Positions 16,222 to 25,361 of a DNA stretch of 44,937 nt are shown in pieces. The stretch is from positions 1 through 44,937 of the forward strand of contig QZLA01000188.1 of NCBI GenBank assembly GCA_004796375.1. Reading direction: 5' to 3'. Under the pieces are notes generated by a model. That model searched no databases and was not told the origin of the DNA. It saw only the letters and a program-made list of their open reading frames with translations. Numbering within the stretch: position 1 is the first letter of the stretch; each line of letters begins with the position of its first letter. Origin of the DNA: Desulfobacteraceae bacterium. Its GTDB lineage: Bacteria > Desulfobacterota > Desulfobacteria > Desulfobacterales > Desulfobacteraceae. Position numbers and translations under genes: made by a program.

Positions 16222-17397
16222 TTAATCCAGCACCGGCAGATGGACGTGAAATGAGGCACCCCTCATGGGTTCACTGTCCAGGGTGATATAGCCATTGTGG
16301 TTTTTGACAATGCCGAATACCGTGGACAACCCCAGGCCGGTTCCCCGCATGTCGTCCAGTTCCCGGGTGGAGAAGAAGGGATCAAACACCTTTTTCTGGA
16401 CCCGTTCATCCATGCCGATCCCATTGTCGGTTACCGTGATTTTGATATATTTTCCAGGGTCTACCTTGAACGGGTAGTGGTGATCGTCATCCACCAGCAG
16501 GTTGGCGGTGGTGATACGCAGTTCCTTCCCGGGAAAGGCCTTTTCAAGGGCCTCGTTTTTCACCACCGCTTCTGTCATGGCCTGGGAGGCATTGATAAAC
16601 AGGTTGAACATCACCTGTTTGAGCTGGGCGGCGTCCGCCTCTACCGGGCTAAGGTCAGGTTCGAAGCACGTGTCAACACGGATATCCTTTTTTGTGGAGA
16701 TGAATTTTTCAAGGCACTGACTGCAAAGCTCGTTCATATTCACGATTTCAAGCCGGTATTTCCCGCCCCGGGCAAACCCTAACAGCCTAGTGGTCAGCTC
16801 TGCCGCCACTTTAACCAGTTTTCCGATGTGCCGGATATGCTTGGCGATCTTTTCCGTGGCTGCCAGATCCATTTGGATGAGAGAGAGATGACCCTGGATG
16901 GCCATGAGGATATTATTGAAATCGTGGGAAACACCGCCGGCCAGCACACCGATGGCTTCCATTTTCTGTGCCTGCTGGAGCTGTATCTGGAGGAGCTTGA
17001 TTTCCGAAATATCGGTGATGACCACCACTTCGCCCTTTTCAGGGTCAGACCGGTCAAGGAATGACGCCCTGAGCCGGCAGTCAAACCCGGTGCCGTTTTT
17101 ATGGATGAACCGGGTTTCGGCGATCCCGGTCCCGAATTTCTCAAGCCCGGTATAAAGGACCTTTCCGACCCTTTGGTATTCCTCATCACTGGCGTAGAAT
17201 ATCCGGGTATCCTGACCCATAATTTCCTGTGCATCATATCCCAGCATCCGGCAAAGGGTTGCATTGGCCCAGAGAACATTTCTATCCTTCACCCTGGATA
17301 TTCCGGCTGCCGACATGTCCAGAATGGCTGACAGCTCCTGGGGTCCGGTCATTTGAAGTTCATATGGTAAATGCTTGGAGGGGGTACCCGGTTCCAT
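16222..17397 (-). CDS. Orphan PAS sensor histidine kinase
   Basis: Soluble kinase of 391 residues: one PAS domain (about 20-135, with VLWANATLCRMLGYDAQEIMGQD), H-box GGVSHDFNNIL with His158, N-box NLFINASQAM, and ATP lid TDNGIGMDE...GTGLGLSTVFGIVKNH. No membrane helix, receiver or output domain and no response regulator next to it, so the signal must pass to a receiver elsewhere. It is divergent from lnt across a 98-base gap. Start ATG at 17397 has only a weak upstream AAGGGTGA some 19 bases away; an internal Met16 is possible. Confidence 0.93.
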   Translation of the reverse strand: MEPGTPSKHLPYELQMTGPQELSAILDMSAAGISRVKDRNVLWANATLCRMLGYDAQEIMGQDTRIFYASDEEYQRVGKVLYTGLEKFGTGIAETRFIHKNGTGFDCRLRASFLDRSDPEKGEVVVITDISEIKLLQIQLQQAQKMEAIGVLAGGVSHDFNNILMAIQGHLSLIQMDLAATEKIAKHIRHIGKLVKVAAELTTRLLGFARGGKYRLEIVNMNELCSQCLEKFISTKKDIRVDTCFEPDLSPVEADAAQLKQVMFNLFINASQAMTEAVVKNEALEKAFPGKELRITTANLLVDDDHHYPFKVDPGKYIKITVTDNGIGMDERVQKKVFDPFFSTRELDDMRGTGLGLSTVFGIVKNHNGYITLDSEPMRGASFHVHLPVLD

Positions 17398-17495
17398 AAT
17401 TTTTATTGATCACCCTTAGGTTATTGTTTGACGTATAAAAAAAGCGCTGTTAAGTATATCAGAATTTTGAAACGATTCACAGGTCTTAATCATTC

Positions 17496-19082
17496 ATGCA
17501 ATTGACCCAATTACCGACGGGTGTTATGGTCCGCTATTTTCCATCCCTGCTGAGCGGCCTTTTGTTGACCCTCTCTTTTCCCGATACCGGTGCACATGCA
17601 TTGGTCTGGGTGGCACTGGTTCCCCTGCTGGTCAGCCTGCCCCCAAAGGGCTGGACACAGGCATTCAAAGCGGGGGTCGCAGCCGGCCTGTTTCATTATC
17701 TCACCCTGATCTACTGGCTGGTGGGAACCCTTGAAACCTACGGCGGCCTGGCCTGGCCCCTGGCCTGGGCCTGCCTGGTTCTTTTGAGCCTGTACCTGGC
17801 CCTGTACCCGGCCCTGTTCTGTGTCCTGGTTCAACAGGTCAGGATATTTCCCCCACTGGGCCCGTTAATGGGTGCAGCCCTATGGGTGGGATTGGAATAT
17901 GCCCGTACCTATCTGTTGACCGGGTTTCCCTGGGGGCTGTTGGGATACTCCCAGTTTCCGAACATCCCGTTGATCCAGATGGCGGATATAACAGGGGTGT
18001 ATGGCATCAGCTTTTTAATCGTCCTGGTCAATATGACCCTGGCAATGATCTTCCGGCAGATCAGGAACAGGGAAAATATCCTGAAGAGGAGATCATGGCT
18101 GGTGCCTGCCGGTATGTCGTTTCTGATGCTTACCGGGACTGTTCTTTACGGCATGGCCCGGATCGGTCAGGTGGACCGGTTGATGGTGAACAGTGAGCAG
18201 TCCAGCATTGGTGTGATCCAGGGCAATATCCGGCAGGATCTGAAATGGACCCAGTCGTTCCGGCAGGAAACCATTGATAAGTACCTGAAACTGTCAAAGG
18301 ACCTGATGCCAAAAAAACCGGATCTGGTGGTGTGGCCGGAAACGGCCATGCCGTTTTACTACAACTTTGACAACGACCCCTCCAACCGGGTGGATGCCGG
18401 GATCCGGGAGTTGGGCACCCACTTTCTCATCGGAAGCCCTGCCGTGACCGTGGTGAACGACCAGGTCAGGATATACAACCGTGCCTTTATGCTGGACCGT
18501 TTCAGCATCATCCAGGGTATGTACGATAAAATTCATCTGGTCCCCTTTGGCGAGTATGTCCCCTTTGAAAAGTATCTGACCTTTATTGATAAGATCACCG
18601 AGGAGGCGGGAAATTTTTCGAGCGGCCGGAAAAGTTATCAACCCCTTGCGTTTGGCGCCTATGAGACGGGTGTGCTGATCTGTTTTGAAATCCTGTTTCC
18701 AAGGATTGCGGCCGGGTTTGCACATAACGGGGCCCACATGCTGACCACCATGACCAATGATGCCTGGTTCGGTTACTCATCGGCCACCCGGCAGCATTTC
18801 AGTATCGCCGTATTCAGGGCGGTAGAAACCCGGCGCTGTGTGACCCGTGCCGCCAATACCGGAATTTCAGGGTATATCGATCCCGTGGGCCGTATTCTTG
18901 AGGCCACGGAACTGTTCAAGGACAAGGGACTTGTCCGTTCGCTGCCCATGATGACCCATCAAAGTCTGTACACCCGCTCCGGAGATCTCTTTGCGTGGTT
19001 GTGCAGCCTGGTCTCCCTTGCAATCTGCCTGGGGATTATGGTAAATAAAGGGATAAAAAAAGCAGGAGAGAAAAGAAAATGA
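17496..19082 (+). CDS. lnt: Apolipoprotein N-acyltransferase
   Basis: Inner-membrane enzyme that adds the third acyl chain to lipoproteins. The first about 215 residues hold a series of hydrophobic helices; the remainder is a nitrilase-fold domain. The triad is visible: Glu282 in VVWPETAMPF, Lys345 in MYDKIHLVPFGEYVPF, Cys396 in VLICFEILFP. Length of 528 is near the usual 510. The ATG at 17496 lacks a clear ribosome site; an internal ATG at 17523 is possible. Its TGA overlaps the ATG of prfB (ATGA), so the two are translationally coupled. The lipoproteins at 11652 and 39943 are the kind of substrate it acts on. Confidence 0.95.
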   Translation: MQLTQLPTGVMVRYFPSLLSGLLLTLSFPDTGAHALVWVALVPLLVSLPPKGWTQAFKAGVAAGLFHYLTLIYWLVGTLETYGGLAWPLAWACLVLLSLYLALYPALFCVLVQQVRIFPPLGPLMGAALWVGLEYARTYLLTGFPWGLLGYSQFPNIPLIQMADITGVYGISFLIVLVNMTLAMIFRQIRNRENILKRRSWLVPAGMSFLMLTGTVLYGMARIGQVDRLMVNSEQSSIGVIQGNIRQDLKWTQSFRQETIDKYLKLSKDLMPKKPDLVVWPETAMPFYYNFDNDPSNRVDAGIRELGTHFLIGSPAVTVVNDQVRIYNRAFMLDRFSIIQGMYDKIHLVPFGEYVPFEKYLTFIDKITEEAGNFSSGRKSYQPLAFGAYETGVLICFEILFPRIAAGFAHNGAHMLTTMTNDAWFGYSSATRQHFSIAVFRAVETRRCVTRAANTGISGYIDPVGRILEATELFKDKGLVRSLPMMTHQSLYTRSGDLFAWLCSLVSLAICLGIMVNKGIKKAGEKRK

Positions 19083-20180
19083 GCGCAGAATTAAAACAGA
19101 GCATTCAACGGTTTTACCAGAAAATAGATAAACTCCGGGAGTATCTTTGACCTGCCGGTCAAACAGCGGCGGCTCGAGGAGCTTGAACTGATCATCGCCC
19201 GTTCAGATTTCTGGGACGACCCCGACAACGCCACCCTGCTTTTAAAAGAAAGAACCACCCTGTCAGATCTTCTGAACACCCTTCAAGATATCCACGATCA
19301 GACGGAAGATGCCCAGACCCTTCTGGAACTGGCCATTGAAGAGCAGGATAAAGACAGTGAAACAGAAGTGGCAAACTCCCTGGCCGACCTTGAAGAAAAA
19401 ATCAAGGCATTCTGGGTAAAAATCACCCTGTGTGATGAAGATGATTCCAAAAGTGCTCTGGTGTCCATCAATGCCGGCGCCGGGGGGACCGACTCCCAGG
19501 ATTGGGCGGAAATGCTGTTCAGGATGTATTCCCGATGGATCGACAAGAAGGGCTATAAAATGCAGGTCATCGATTTCCAGCCCGGGGATGAAGCCGGTAT
19601 CAAAGGCGTCACCCTTTCTGTATCCGGTGAAAACTGCTTTGGATACATGAAGGTTGAATCCGGTGTTCATCGCCTGGTCCGGATATCCCCGTTCAATGCC
19701 GGTGGAAAAAGACATACCTCCTTTGCCTCGGTGTTTGTCTACCCGGAGATCCGGGATGAAATCACGGTGGATGTCGATGAGGGCGATCTTCGGATTGACG
19801 TGTATCGCGCCAGTGGGGCCGGGGGTCAGCATGTGAACAAAACCAGTTCGGCCGTACGCATCACCCACCTGCCCACGGGTGTTGTGGTTCAATGTCAGCA
19901 GGAGCCTTCCCAGCACCGGAACAAGGAGATCGCCATGAAGGTACTCAAGTCCAGGTTATACCAGCTGGAAAAGAAAAAACAGGACGAAAAAATGCAGCAC
20001 CTGCACGACAGCAAGGATGACATCGCCTGGGGCAGCCAGATTCGATCCTATGTGCTTCACCCCTACCGGCTGGTCAAGGATCACCGTACCGGTCTTGAGA
20101 TCGGTGACGTGGACCGGGTGCTGGACGGCGACCTGGATCCATTTATCGAAGGGGTCCTCCTTTCAGGAACCACGGCGTGA
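19079..20180 (+). CDS. prfB: Peptide chain release factor 2, expressed by programmed +1 frameshift
   Basis: RF2 recognises UGA and UAA. Zero-frame reading from the ATG at 19079 gives 23 codons and stops at TGA 19148-19150; shifting +1 there continues without interruption to 20180, for 366 residues in total. The joined protein shows LEELELIIARSDFWDD, the SPF anticodon-like tripeptide (VRISPFNAGG) and the catalytic GGQ in ASGAGGQHVNKTSSAVR. The frameshift site CGGGAG-TAT-CTT-TGA-C keeps the known spacing. An annotation that starts inside the second frame (for example at 19368) would miss about 97 residues. The start overlaps lnt, and the end overlaps the HD gene. Confidence 0.96.
19136..19151 (+). 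promoter_or_regulatory. prfB programmed +1 frameshift signal
   Basis: A Shine-Dalgarno-like CGGGAG (19136-19141), then TAT CTT and the in-frame TGA followed by C (19142-19151). Scarce RF2 slows reading of UGA, the upstream pairing with 16S rRNA pushes the ribosome, and CUU slips to UUU. This is the autoregulatory arrangement known from E. coli. Confidence 0.95.
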
Positions 20181-20740
20181 GTCCGGAAAAGATCCTGTCA
20201 AGATTTTATCCTGAGGGGTCCTTTCTCTATGAGGTCCTGATCCGCCACGGCCGGACCGTGGCCGCAAAAAGCCTGGAGATCGCGGCCCGTGTCGCCCACC
20301 TGGAGCCGGATACCGGGTTTATTGAGAAGGCGGCCATGCTTCATGATATCGGCGTGTATATGACCCGCTCGGACACCCTGGGATGTACCGGGGAATATCC
20401 ATATGTCTGCCATGGGTATCTGGGGCGGCAGCTGCTGGATGAGATTGGACCGGGGTGCGGCCTGGACAGCCGTTACGGAATGGTCTGCGAGCGTCATACC
20501 GGTGCCGGCATCACCTTGGAAAATATTATTCAAAACAATCTGCCCCTGCCGCGCCGGGATATGGTGCCCCAGTCCCTTGAGGAGAAAATCATCTGTGTGG
20601 CGGATAAATTCCACTCCAAGAATCCATCAAAAAAAGACAAGATCTATACGGTGGATGCGGTTATCCGGTCGCTGTCAAAAATTGATCCCGGCCATGGCAA
20701 ACGGTTCACAGTTTGGGCCCAGGAGTTCGGGCTCACCTGA
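20177..20740 (+). CDS. HD-domain phosphohydrolase-like protein
   Basis: A 187-residue HD-superfamily protein, metal-dependent phosphohydrolase fold. The hallmark AAMLHDIGVYM gives His56-Asp57; upstream RHGRTVAAKSLEIA provides the first His-bearing helix, CERHTGAG and IICVADKFHSKNP the later metal ligands. The pattern resembles the small YqeK/phosphodiesterase-like HD proteins, but the substrate is not known. The GTG start at 20177 overlaps the prfB stop by 4 bases, with AGGA 8 bases upstream, so it is coupled to RF2 production. It converges on the YqaE gene. Confidence 0.85.
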   Translation: MSPEKILSRFYPEGSFLYEVLIRHGRTVAAKSLEIAARVAHLEPDTGFIEKAAMLHDIGVYMTRSDTLGCTGEYPYVCHGYLGRQLLDEIGPGCGLDSRYGMVCERHTGAGITLENIIQNNLPLPRRDMVPQSLEEKIICVADKFHSKNPSKKDKIYTVDAVIRSLSKIDPGHGKRFTVWAQEFGLT

Positions 20741-20773
20741 CAATAAAGGCATTTGGGTCGGTATGACCTGAAT

Positions 20774-20935
20774 TTACTTGTTCTTGGCGATAATCCAGAT
20801 GGCATGAACAATGCCGGGAATATACCCCAAAAGGGTGAGCAGGATATTGAGCCAGAAATGTTTGCCCAGTCCGACCTGCATGAAAGCGCCAAGGGGCGGC
20901 AGAATGATTGCAACGATAATTTTGATAAGATCCAT
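20774..20935 (-). CDS. YqaE/Pmp3-family small membrane protein
   Basis: A 53-residue protein of the UPF0057/Pmp3 family. It begins MDLIKIIVAIILPPLGAFMQ and continues through a second helix with LLGYIPGIVHAIW, both family hallmarks. Two membrane helices, basic end (AKNK). GGGAGA lies about 8 bases before the ATG. Pmp3 proteins are linked to membrane potential and to salt or cold stress in yeast, plants and bacteria; the exact job here is unknown. It follows murI by about 30 bases on the same strand and probably shares its transcript. Confidence 0.9.
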   Translation of the reverse strand: MDLIKIIVAIILPPLGAFMQVGLGKHFWLNILLTLLGYIPGIVHAIWIIAKNK

Positions 20936-20965
20936 GACGGTTCTCCCTGGTTTAAAGCTTTTCTA

Positions 20966-21775
20966 TTATGGTCCGGTTAAGCTCACCACTTTAAAATCAG
21001 ATCCGTTCAGGTGAGCGTCAAGGGTGTTTAAAATAAATCGTTCTGTAGACTCAGTGTGGCCGCTGGTATAAAACAGGTGTAGCAGCGATCCCGTGCGTTC
21101 AGACAGCAGGTTCATCTGTTCGAGCACCCGGCGGGTCTGGGCGGCGACGGCCCGTGCCGGATCAATCACATTCATCTTCCCCTGGGTAACGGTCTGGATC
21201 ACATCCATCAGAAAGGGGTAGTGGGTACATCCCAGAACCAGCGTGTCCACCTGGCGGTCCATCATGGGGGACAGATAGCGCTCCAGCAGTTCAAACGCCC
21301 GGTCGCTTTGATGCCGGCCCGATTCGACCAGCTCGACCAGTCCCAGGCCGGGTTGGACAAATACATCCACATCGGTTGCATATCTTTCATAGGTCTGACG
21401 ATAAAGCTTGCCGTTAAATGTATTTTCCGTTGCCAGGATACCGACCTTTCCGGTACGGGTCTGCAGGCAAGCGGGTTTGAGCGCTGGTTCCATTCCGATG
21501 AACGGCACATTGTATTCCTGTCGCAGCGTATCGATGGCCGCCGCGGTCACGGTGTTGCAGGCCACGACAATCAGCTTGCAGTTCAGGGTCAGCAGAAACT
21601 CGATGTGGTTCCGTGCAAGCTCGGCAGTCTGTGTGACCGGGCGGGAGCCGTAAGGGCAGTTTTTGCTGTCCGCGAGATACCGCACCGGTTCATCCGGAAG
21701 CAGGTCCATGATCTCCCTGAGTACTGACAGGCCGCCGATCCCGGAATCAAATACCGCTATGGGGTGATTGCTCAT
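20966..21775 (-). CDS. murI: Glutamate racemase
   Basis: Makes D-glutamate for peptidoglycan without a cofactor. The 269 residues begin IAVFDSGIGGLSVL, then SKNCPYGSR, the first catalytic Cys73 in VVACNTVTAAA and the second Cys183 in VLGCTHYPFL. The ATG at 21775 is chosen; the reading frame extends to a TTG at 21811, but that extension is not seen in the family. It lies 47 bases after the LytTR regulator on the same strand, so this wall gene is probably in an operon with a LytS/LytTR pair. Confidence 0.95.
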   Translation of the reverse strand: MSNHPIAVFDSGIGGLSVLREIMDLLPDEPVRYLADSKNCPYGSRPVTQTAELARNHIEFLLTLNCKLIVVACNTVTAAAIDTLRQEYNVPFIGMEPALKPACLQTRTGKVGILATENTFNGKLYRQTYERYATDVDVFVQPGLGLVELVESGRHQSDRAFELLERYLSPMMDRQVDTLVLGCTHYPFLMDVIQTVTQGKMNVIDPARAVAAQTRRVLEQMNLLSERTGSLLHLFYTSGHTESTERFILNTLDAHLNGSDFKVVSLTGP

Positions 21776-21822
21776 ATCAGGGGTGGTAGTTAAAAATGAG
21801 GACAAAGTCAAGCCTTAAAAAA

Positions 21823-22605
21823 TCAGGTGTATCTGAAACGGTGTTCGCTGGAGCGGCTGACCGGTACGGTGCGGTCCATGTTTTCAAAACAGATGATCAT
21901 CTGGTAGGTATAGGTCCGTTTAATTGTGTGAATTTTGTCAATGTTGACGATGGAAGACCGGTGAACCTTCCAGAAGATGTCAGGGTCCAGCTGCTGCTCA
22001 AGATCCTTGATCGGTGTACGGATCAAATACTCATGATCAAAGGTTTTTACCGTGGTATATTTATCTTCGGCCATAAAGAAATAGATATCCGATACCGGAA
22101 TAAATCGGATGTCCGCACCCTGCTTAACCTTGAGCAGTCTGAGATATTGGGGAGGCTGATCGGTTTCAAGGATACGGATCATTTGTTGAAACTGGCGGAC
22201 CTGCCGGGTCATCTCACCATGCTCCCTTGAAATGGACTGCTTGAGACGCTGGATGGTCTGGATCAGTCTTTTTTCTTCCACCGGCTTGAGGATATAGTCA
22301 ATGGCCTGGGTCTCGAAGGCCTGGACAGCGTATTGATCATATGCCGTAATGAACACGACCCGGCATCGGTCATGAATCTGCTTGGCGACCTGGACACCGG
22401 TCATCCCCGGCATCTGGATATCAAGGAATGCGATATCCGGTTGATGTTCCTCCACGGCTTGAAGCGCCTCGATGCCGTTTTGGGCCTGAAAGCAGATGGT
22501 CAGTTCCGGCCAGAGGCGTTCAAGCAGATCACAAAGGGCCTGTCTGAGAAGTGATTCATCATCGGCAACAACAGCCTTTATTCGAGGTGTAGGATTCATA
22601 TTCAT
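21823..22605 (-). CDS. LytTR-family response regulator
   Basis: A 260-residue DNA-binding response regulator. The receiver (about 10-125) has the acidic pair in VVADDES, phospho-acceptor Asp62 in IAFLDIQMPGMTG, and the K in ILKPVEEKRL. A short helical linker leads to a LytTR domain (about 155-255: LLKVKQGADIRFIPVSDIYFF ... FWKVHRSSIVNIDKI). The ATG overlaps the kinase stop (ATGA), so the two are coupled, and the kinase is clearly its partner. LytTR regulators often control wall, autolysis or peptide-uptake genes; murI directly downstream fits. Confidence 0.95.
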   Translation of the reverse strand: MNMNPTPRIKAVVADDESLLRQALCDLLERLWPELTICFQAQNGIEALQAVEEHQPDIAFLDIQMPGMTGVQVAKQIHDRCRVVFITAYDQYAVQAFETQAIDYILKPVEEKRLIQTIQRLKQSISREHGEMTRQVRQFQQMIRILETDQPPQYLRLLKVKQGADIRFIPVSDIYFFMAEDKYTTVKTFDHEYLIRTPIKDLEQQLDPDIFWKVHRSSIVNIDKIHTIKRTYTYQMIICFENMDRTVPVSRSSEHRFRYT

Positions 22606-23660
22606 GGCAATACCCGGATGACGGCCTGCAATCCATTGGGAAGGTTGGGGGAGAGGGTGACGCCGGATGCCTCCCCGTAAATGGATTTGAGCCTCTGGTT
22701 TACATTATCGATGCCGACCCCGCCCCGGGTACTGGCTGGTCCCAATCCCTGTCCGGTATCGGCAATGGTAATCTCAAGCACCCCCTCCTTTTGTTCATAG
22801 TGAATTGAAATATGGCCACCGTCAATCTTGGGCTCGAGCCCGTGCCTGATGGCATTTTCAACCAGGGGTTGAATAATCATTGGCGGAAATGAAATATCAT
22901 CACCGTATGGAGATTCAGGTATGGAAAAGGTCAATCTTTCGCCCATTCTGACCTTATAGATGTTCAGGTATCGGCGAAGCATTTCGAACTCCTGAGCCAG
23001 GGTCACCATGGGCGTCCGCGTCCGCTGGAGGGATACCCGCAGGTATTCGTTCAGGTCCATGAGCATGGCTTTGCCCTTGTCAACGTCTGTATCCAGAAGC
23101 GTGAGAATATTGGACAGGGTATTGAACAGAAAGTGTGGTTCGATCTGCGCCTGAAGCAGCTTCAAGGATATGCGGCTGGCTTCCTTTTCCAGGGTCAGGC
23201 GCTTGATTTTTTCCTTTTGTACGGCTTTTTCAGATTCCTGGATCCGGCTCCAGGAGGAAAAAAAATAGATGATGGGAATCCCGAAAATCACCCCGAATGC
23301 GGCAGCATATTTGAATACATTCTGATAATAATATGACAGTGATATGCCTTGAAAAAAGGACAAAAAATACCAGCTGAGCAGTGAACCGAACCCGATGCCT
23401 GCAAACAGGCCCACACTGATGCCGCCCCACATAGCTTTGACTCCCAGCCTGGCACCCAAATACATCCCGATATGCACACATGCGCAGATGCTCAGTCCGA
23501 TGAGCTGTGAGATGGCAAACACATCCAGAAATCGGTCCTGTTTAAGGACCAGGAAGTACAAGGCGAGTGAAATGACAGAATTGAATACAGCCGTCAGGGC
23601 AAAAGACCTGACGAGCTCTTTTATGTCACATTTGCCGGTATGCTGGCTGTTAAAGGTCAT
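22602..23660 (-). CDS. LytS-type membrane sensor histidine kinase
   Basis: A 352-residue kinase of the His_kinase (PF06580) family that partners LytTR regulators. The first about 135 residues hold four or more hydrophobic helices (for instance VISLALYFLVL, IGLSICACVHIGMYLG, YFLSFFQ...). The phospho-acceptor is His176 in AQIEPHFLFNTLSNIL, and the ATPase part has PLVENAIRHGLEP and GVGIDNVNQRL. No extracellular sensor domain, so the stimulus is likely membrane-borne. The ATG at 23660 is preferred over the upstream TTG at 23696; neither has a strong ribosome site. Confidence 0.94.
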   Translation of the reverse strand: MTFNSQHTGKCDIKELVRSFALTAVFNSVISLALYFLVLKQDRFLDVFAISQLIGLSICACVHIGMYLGARLGVKAMWGGISVGLFAGIGFGSLLSWYFLSFFQGISLSYYYQNVFKYAAAFGVIFGIPIIYFFSSWSRIQESEKAVQKEKIKRLTLEKEASRISLKLLQAQIEPHFLFNTLSNILTLLDTDVDKGKAMLMDLNEYLRVSLQRTRTPMVTLAQEFEMLRRYLNIYKVRMGERLTFSIPESPYGDDISFPPMIIQPLVENAIRHGLEPKIDGGHISIHYEQKEGVLEITIADTGQGLGPASTRGGVGIDNVNQRLKSIYGEASGVTLSPNLPNGLQAVIRVLP

Positions 23661-23756
23661 GGCACTAAAGATACAAGAGGGTGGCCCGAATGGCAATACG
23701 GTTTATCCCGGAATTTCCGCCAACCGTCGCAAACCGCAGACCAAGGTTTGCAGGGC

Positions 23757-25280
23757 CTATATCTGATCCAGTATGGGAATACTGTCTTCGGGCGTCATCA
23801 GGGAGGCGAAACGGCCCAGTCGTTTCCGGTAAAGATGCGCATAAAATTCAGGCAGATCCGGCCGGGTGCCCTCATGGAACAACCGGATCTGAGGATCCTG
23901 TACAAGGCCCTCCAGGATTTTTCCCATCTCCCGGATCATCCGGGACAGCATCAGTGAACGGGCAGGCAGGTAGCCGCGGGACGTCATGGATGCTGCATAC
24001 CGGAATGCCCGTTTCTGCAGCGCCCAGGAATTGATCAAACCCAGCATTTCTATGAATTTTTGATAAAATGCCACCGGCGAGTAATGTTTGATGGTGGTCG
24101 ATAGAAACGGCTTGCCGTAGAATGTAAAGGGCAGGCGCTCAAGCAGTCTGCCCTGCTCACGGTAGGTGTTGAACATCGGTGTGCCGCCGAAGGGAGCCGG
24201 GATGTTCAGGGTATGGAATACATAAGGCGTCGCGGATATAAACCGCTTGTTCAGTACGACCGGGATATCGCCATGGTCTGAATCCAGTCCGAACAATAAA
24301 TTGGCCTGGATCATGGGGATATAGCGGCGGATCAACTCAAAGTGGTCCAAAACAGCCGCGACCTTCTCACTGCCGGTGGCATGGCCACCCAGACCGGCCT
24401 TTTCAGAATACCCGTTCCAGGACTCGATACCGGGCATCACACAAAGGCATCCGGCACGGCTCAGGCGTTTTAACCGAGGTTCGGTCAGAAACGTGAGTGA
24501 GCCTTCTGTCAGGAACCACTTTTGCCTTCCTTGGGGCAGTTCCTCTTTAACCGATTCGATCACCTGCATCACCCGGTCGAAACGAACGCCGAAATTGGGG
24601 TCGTAAAAATTGATCCTGACCCGGGGAAAATGCCGGCGCACAAAGGCCAGATCCTGGCGTACCCGGTCCAGGGGGAATTCCTGGTAGGCCGTATTGCAGT
24701 CGACACAAAAATCACAGGAAAACGGGCACCCCATGCTGGATAGGATCGGGATAAATGAAAATTGAGTAGCCTTCCGGTTCCAGAAGCTGGCGGTCCGTAT
24801 CTCCTCGAGCCGTTCCTCCACGCAGGGGATGTCTTTGGGTGGATCCTTACTGGTGACGACCTCACCCCGGGGACGGCTGGATAAAATCTCCTTGATCAGG
24901 TCCGGGTTGCACTGTTGAACCACCACATCAAAAAACCGAAGGCCATCCAGTGAATACTGTGCAGCATGGGGACCGCCCAGGACAAGAAGGGTGGCCGGGT
25001 TCAGGCGGCGCTGCAGTTTTGCCAGGGCATAGGCCAGGGCAGAATCCCGGGTAAAACAGGAGATAAACACCACATCCAGGTCATCGGGCAGCAGGGTTTC
25101 CACCCGCTGCTGGCCAAAGTAGGTTCTGTAGATTACCTGGTGCCCCATCTGTTTGCACCATACGCTGACGGCCTGGGGCATGATCCCGGCCGATTGCTTG
25201 AGGACCAGGAAGTGATGGGGCCAAGCGCTTAAGGGACGGTTGATCTCCGATGTGATCAGATCTAGAATTCCAATTTTCAT
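23757..25280 (-). CDS. B12-binding-type radical SAM protein, substrate unknown
   Basis: A 507-residue radical SAM enzyme. The N-terminal 30-145 has the Rossmann shape of cobalamin-binding domains (MGHQVIYRTYFG, DVVFISCFTRDS, LVLGGPHAAQYS) but no clear D-x-H-x-x-G, so cobalamin use is uncertain. The cluster motif MGCPFSCDFCVDC gives Cys185, Cys189, Cys192. Substrate not recognised; related proteins methylate or rearrange lipids and secondary metabolites. It is divergent from the DUF2141/oxidoreductase operon across 265 bases, which hints at a shared pathway. On its own strand the next gene is the LytS kinase, about 96 bases on. Confidence 0.85.
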   Translation of the reverse strand: MKIGILDLITSEINRPLSAWPHHFLVLKQSAGIMPQAVSVWCKQMGHQVIYRTYFGQQRVETLLPDDLDVVFISCFTRDSALAYALAKLQRRLNPATLLVLGGPHAAQYSLDGLRFFDVVVQQCNPDLIKEILSSRPRGEVVTSKDPPKDIPCVEERLEEIRTASFWNRKATQFSFIPILSSMGCPFSCDFCVDCNTAYQEFPLDRVRQDLAFVRRHFPRVRINFYDPNFGVRFDRVMQVIESVKEELPQGRQKWFLTEGSLTFLTEPRLKRLSRAGCLCVMPGIESWNGYSEKAGLGGHATGSEKVAAVLDHFELIRRYIPMIQANLLFGLDSDHGDIPVVLNKRFISATPYVFHTLNIPAPFGGTPMFNTYREQGRLLERLPFTFYGKPFLSTTIKHYSPVAFYQKFIEMLGLINSWALQKRAFRYAASMTSRGYLPARSLMLSRMIREMGKILEGLVQDPQIRLFHEGTRPDLPEFYAHLYRKRLGRFASLMTPEDSIPILDQI

Positions 25281-25331
25281 AGGCCTATCAGGGTTGAAGA
25301 TTTATTTTGACCTATCAGTATTTTCAAGCGT

Positions 25332-25361
25332 TTGCAACTCCCAAGTGGCTTTAGGTATAAA
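25332..25361 (+). promoter_or_regulatory. Possible promoter of the DUF2141-oxidoreductase operon
   Basis: TTGCAA (25332-25337), 18-base spacer, TATAAA (25356-25361). It would give an untranslated leader of roughly 180 bases. The leader holds two imperfect 21-base direct repeats (25410-25430 and 25431-25451, 15 of 21 identical) and no gene. Weak -35, so only a suggestion. Confidence 0.35.
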
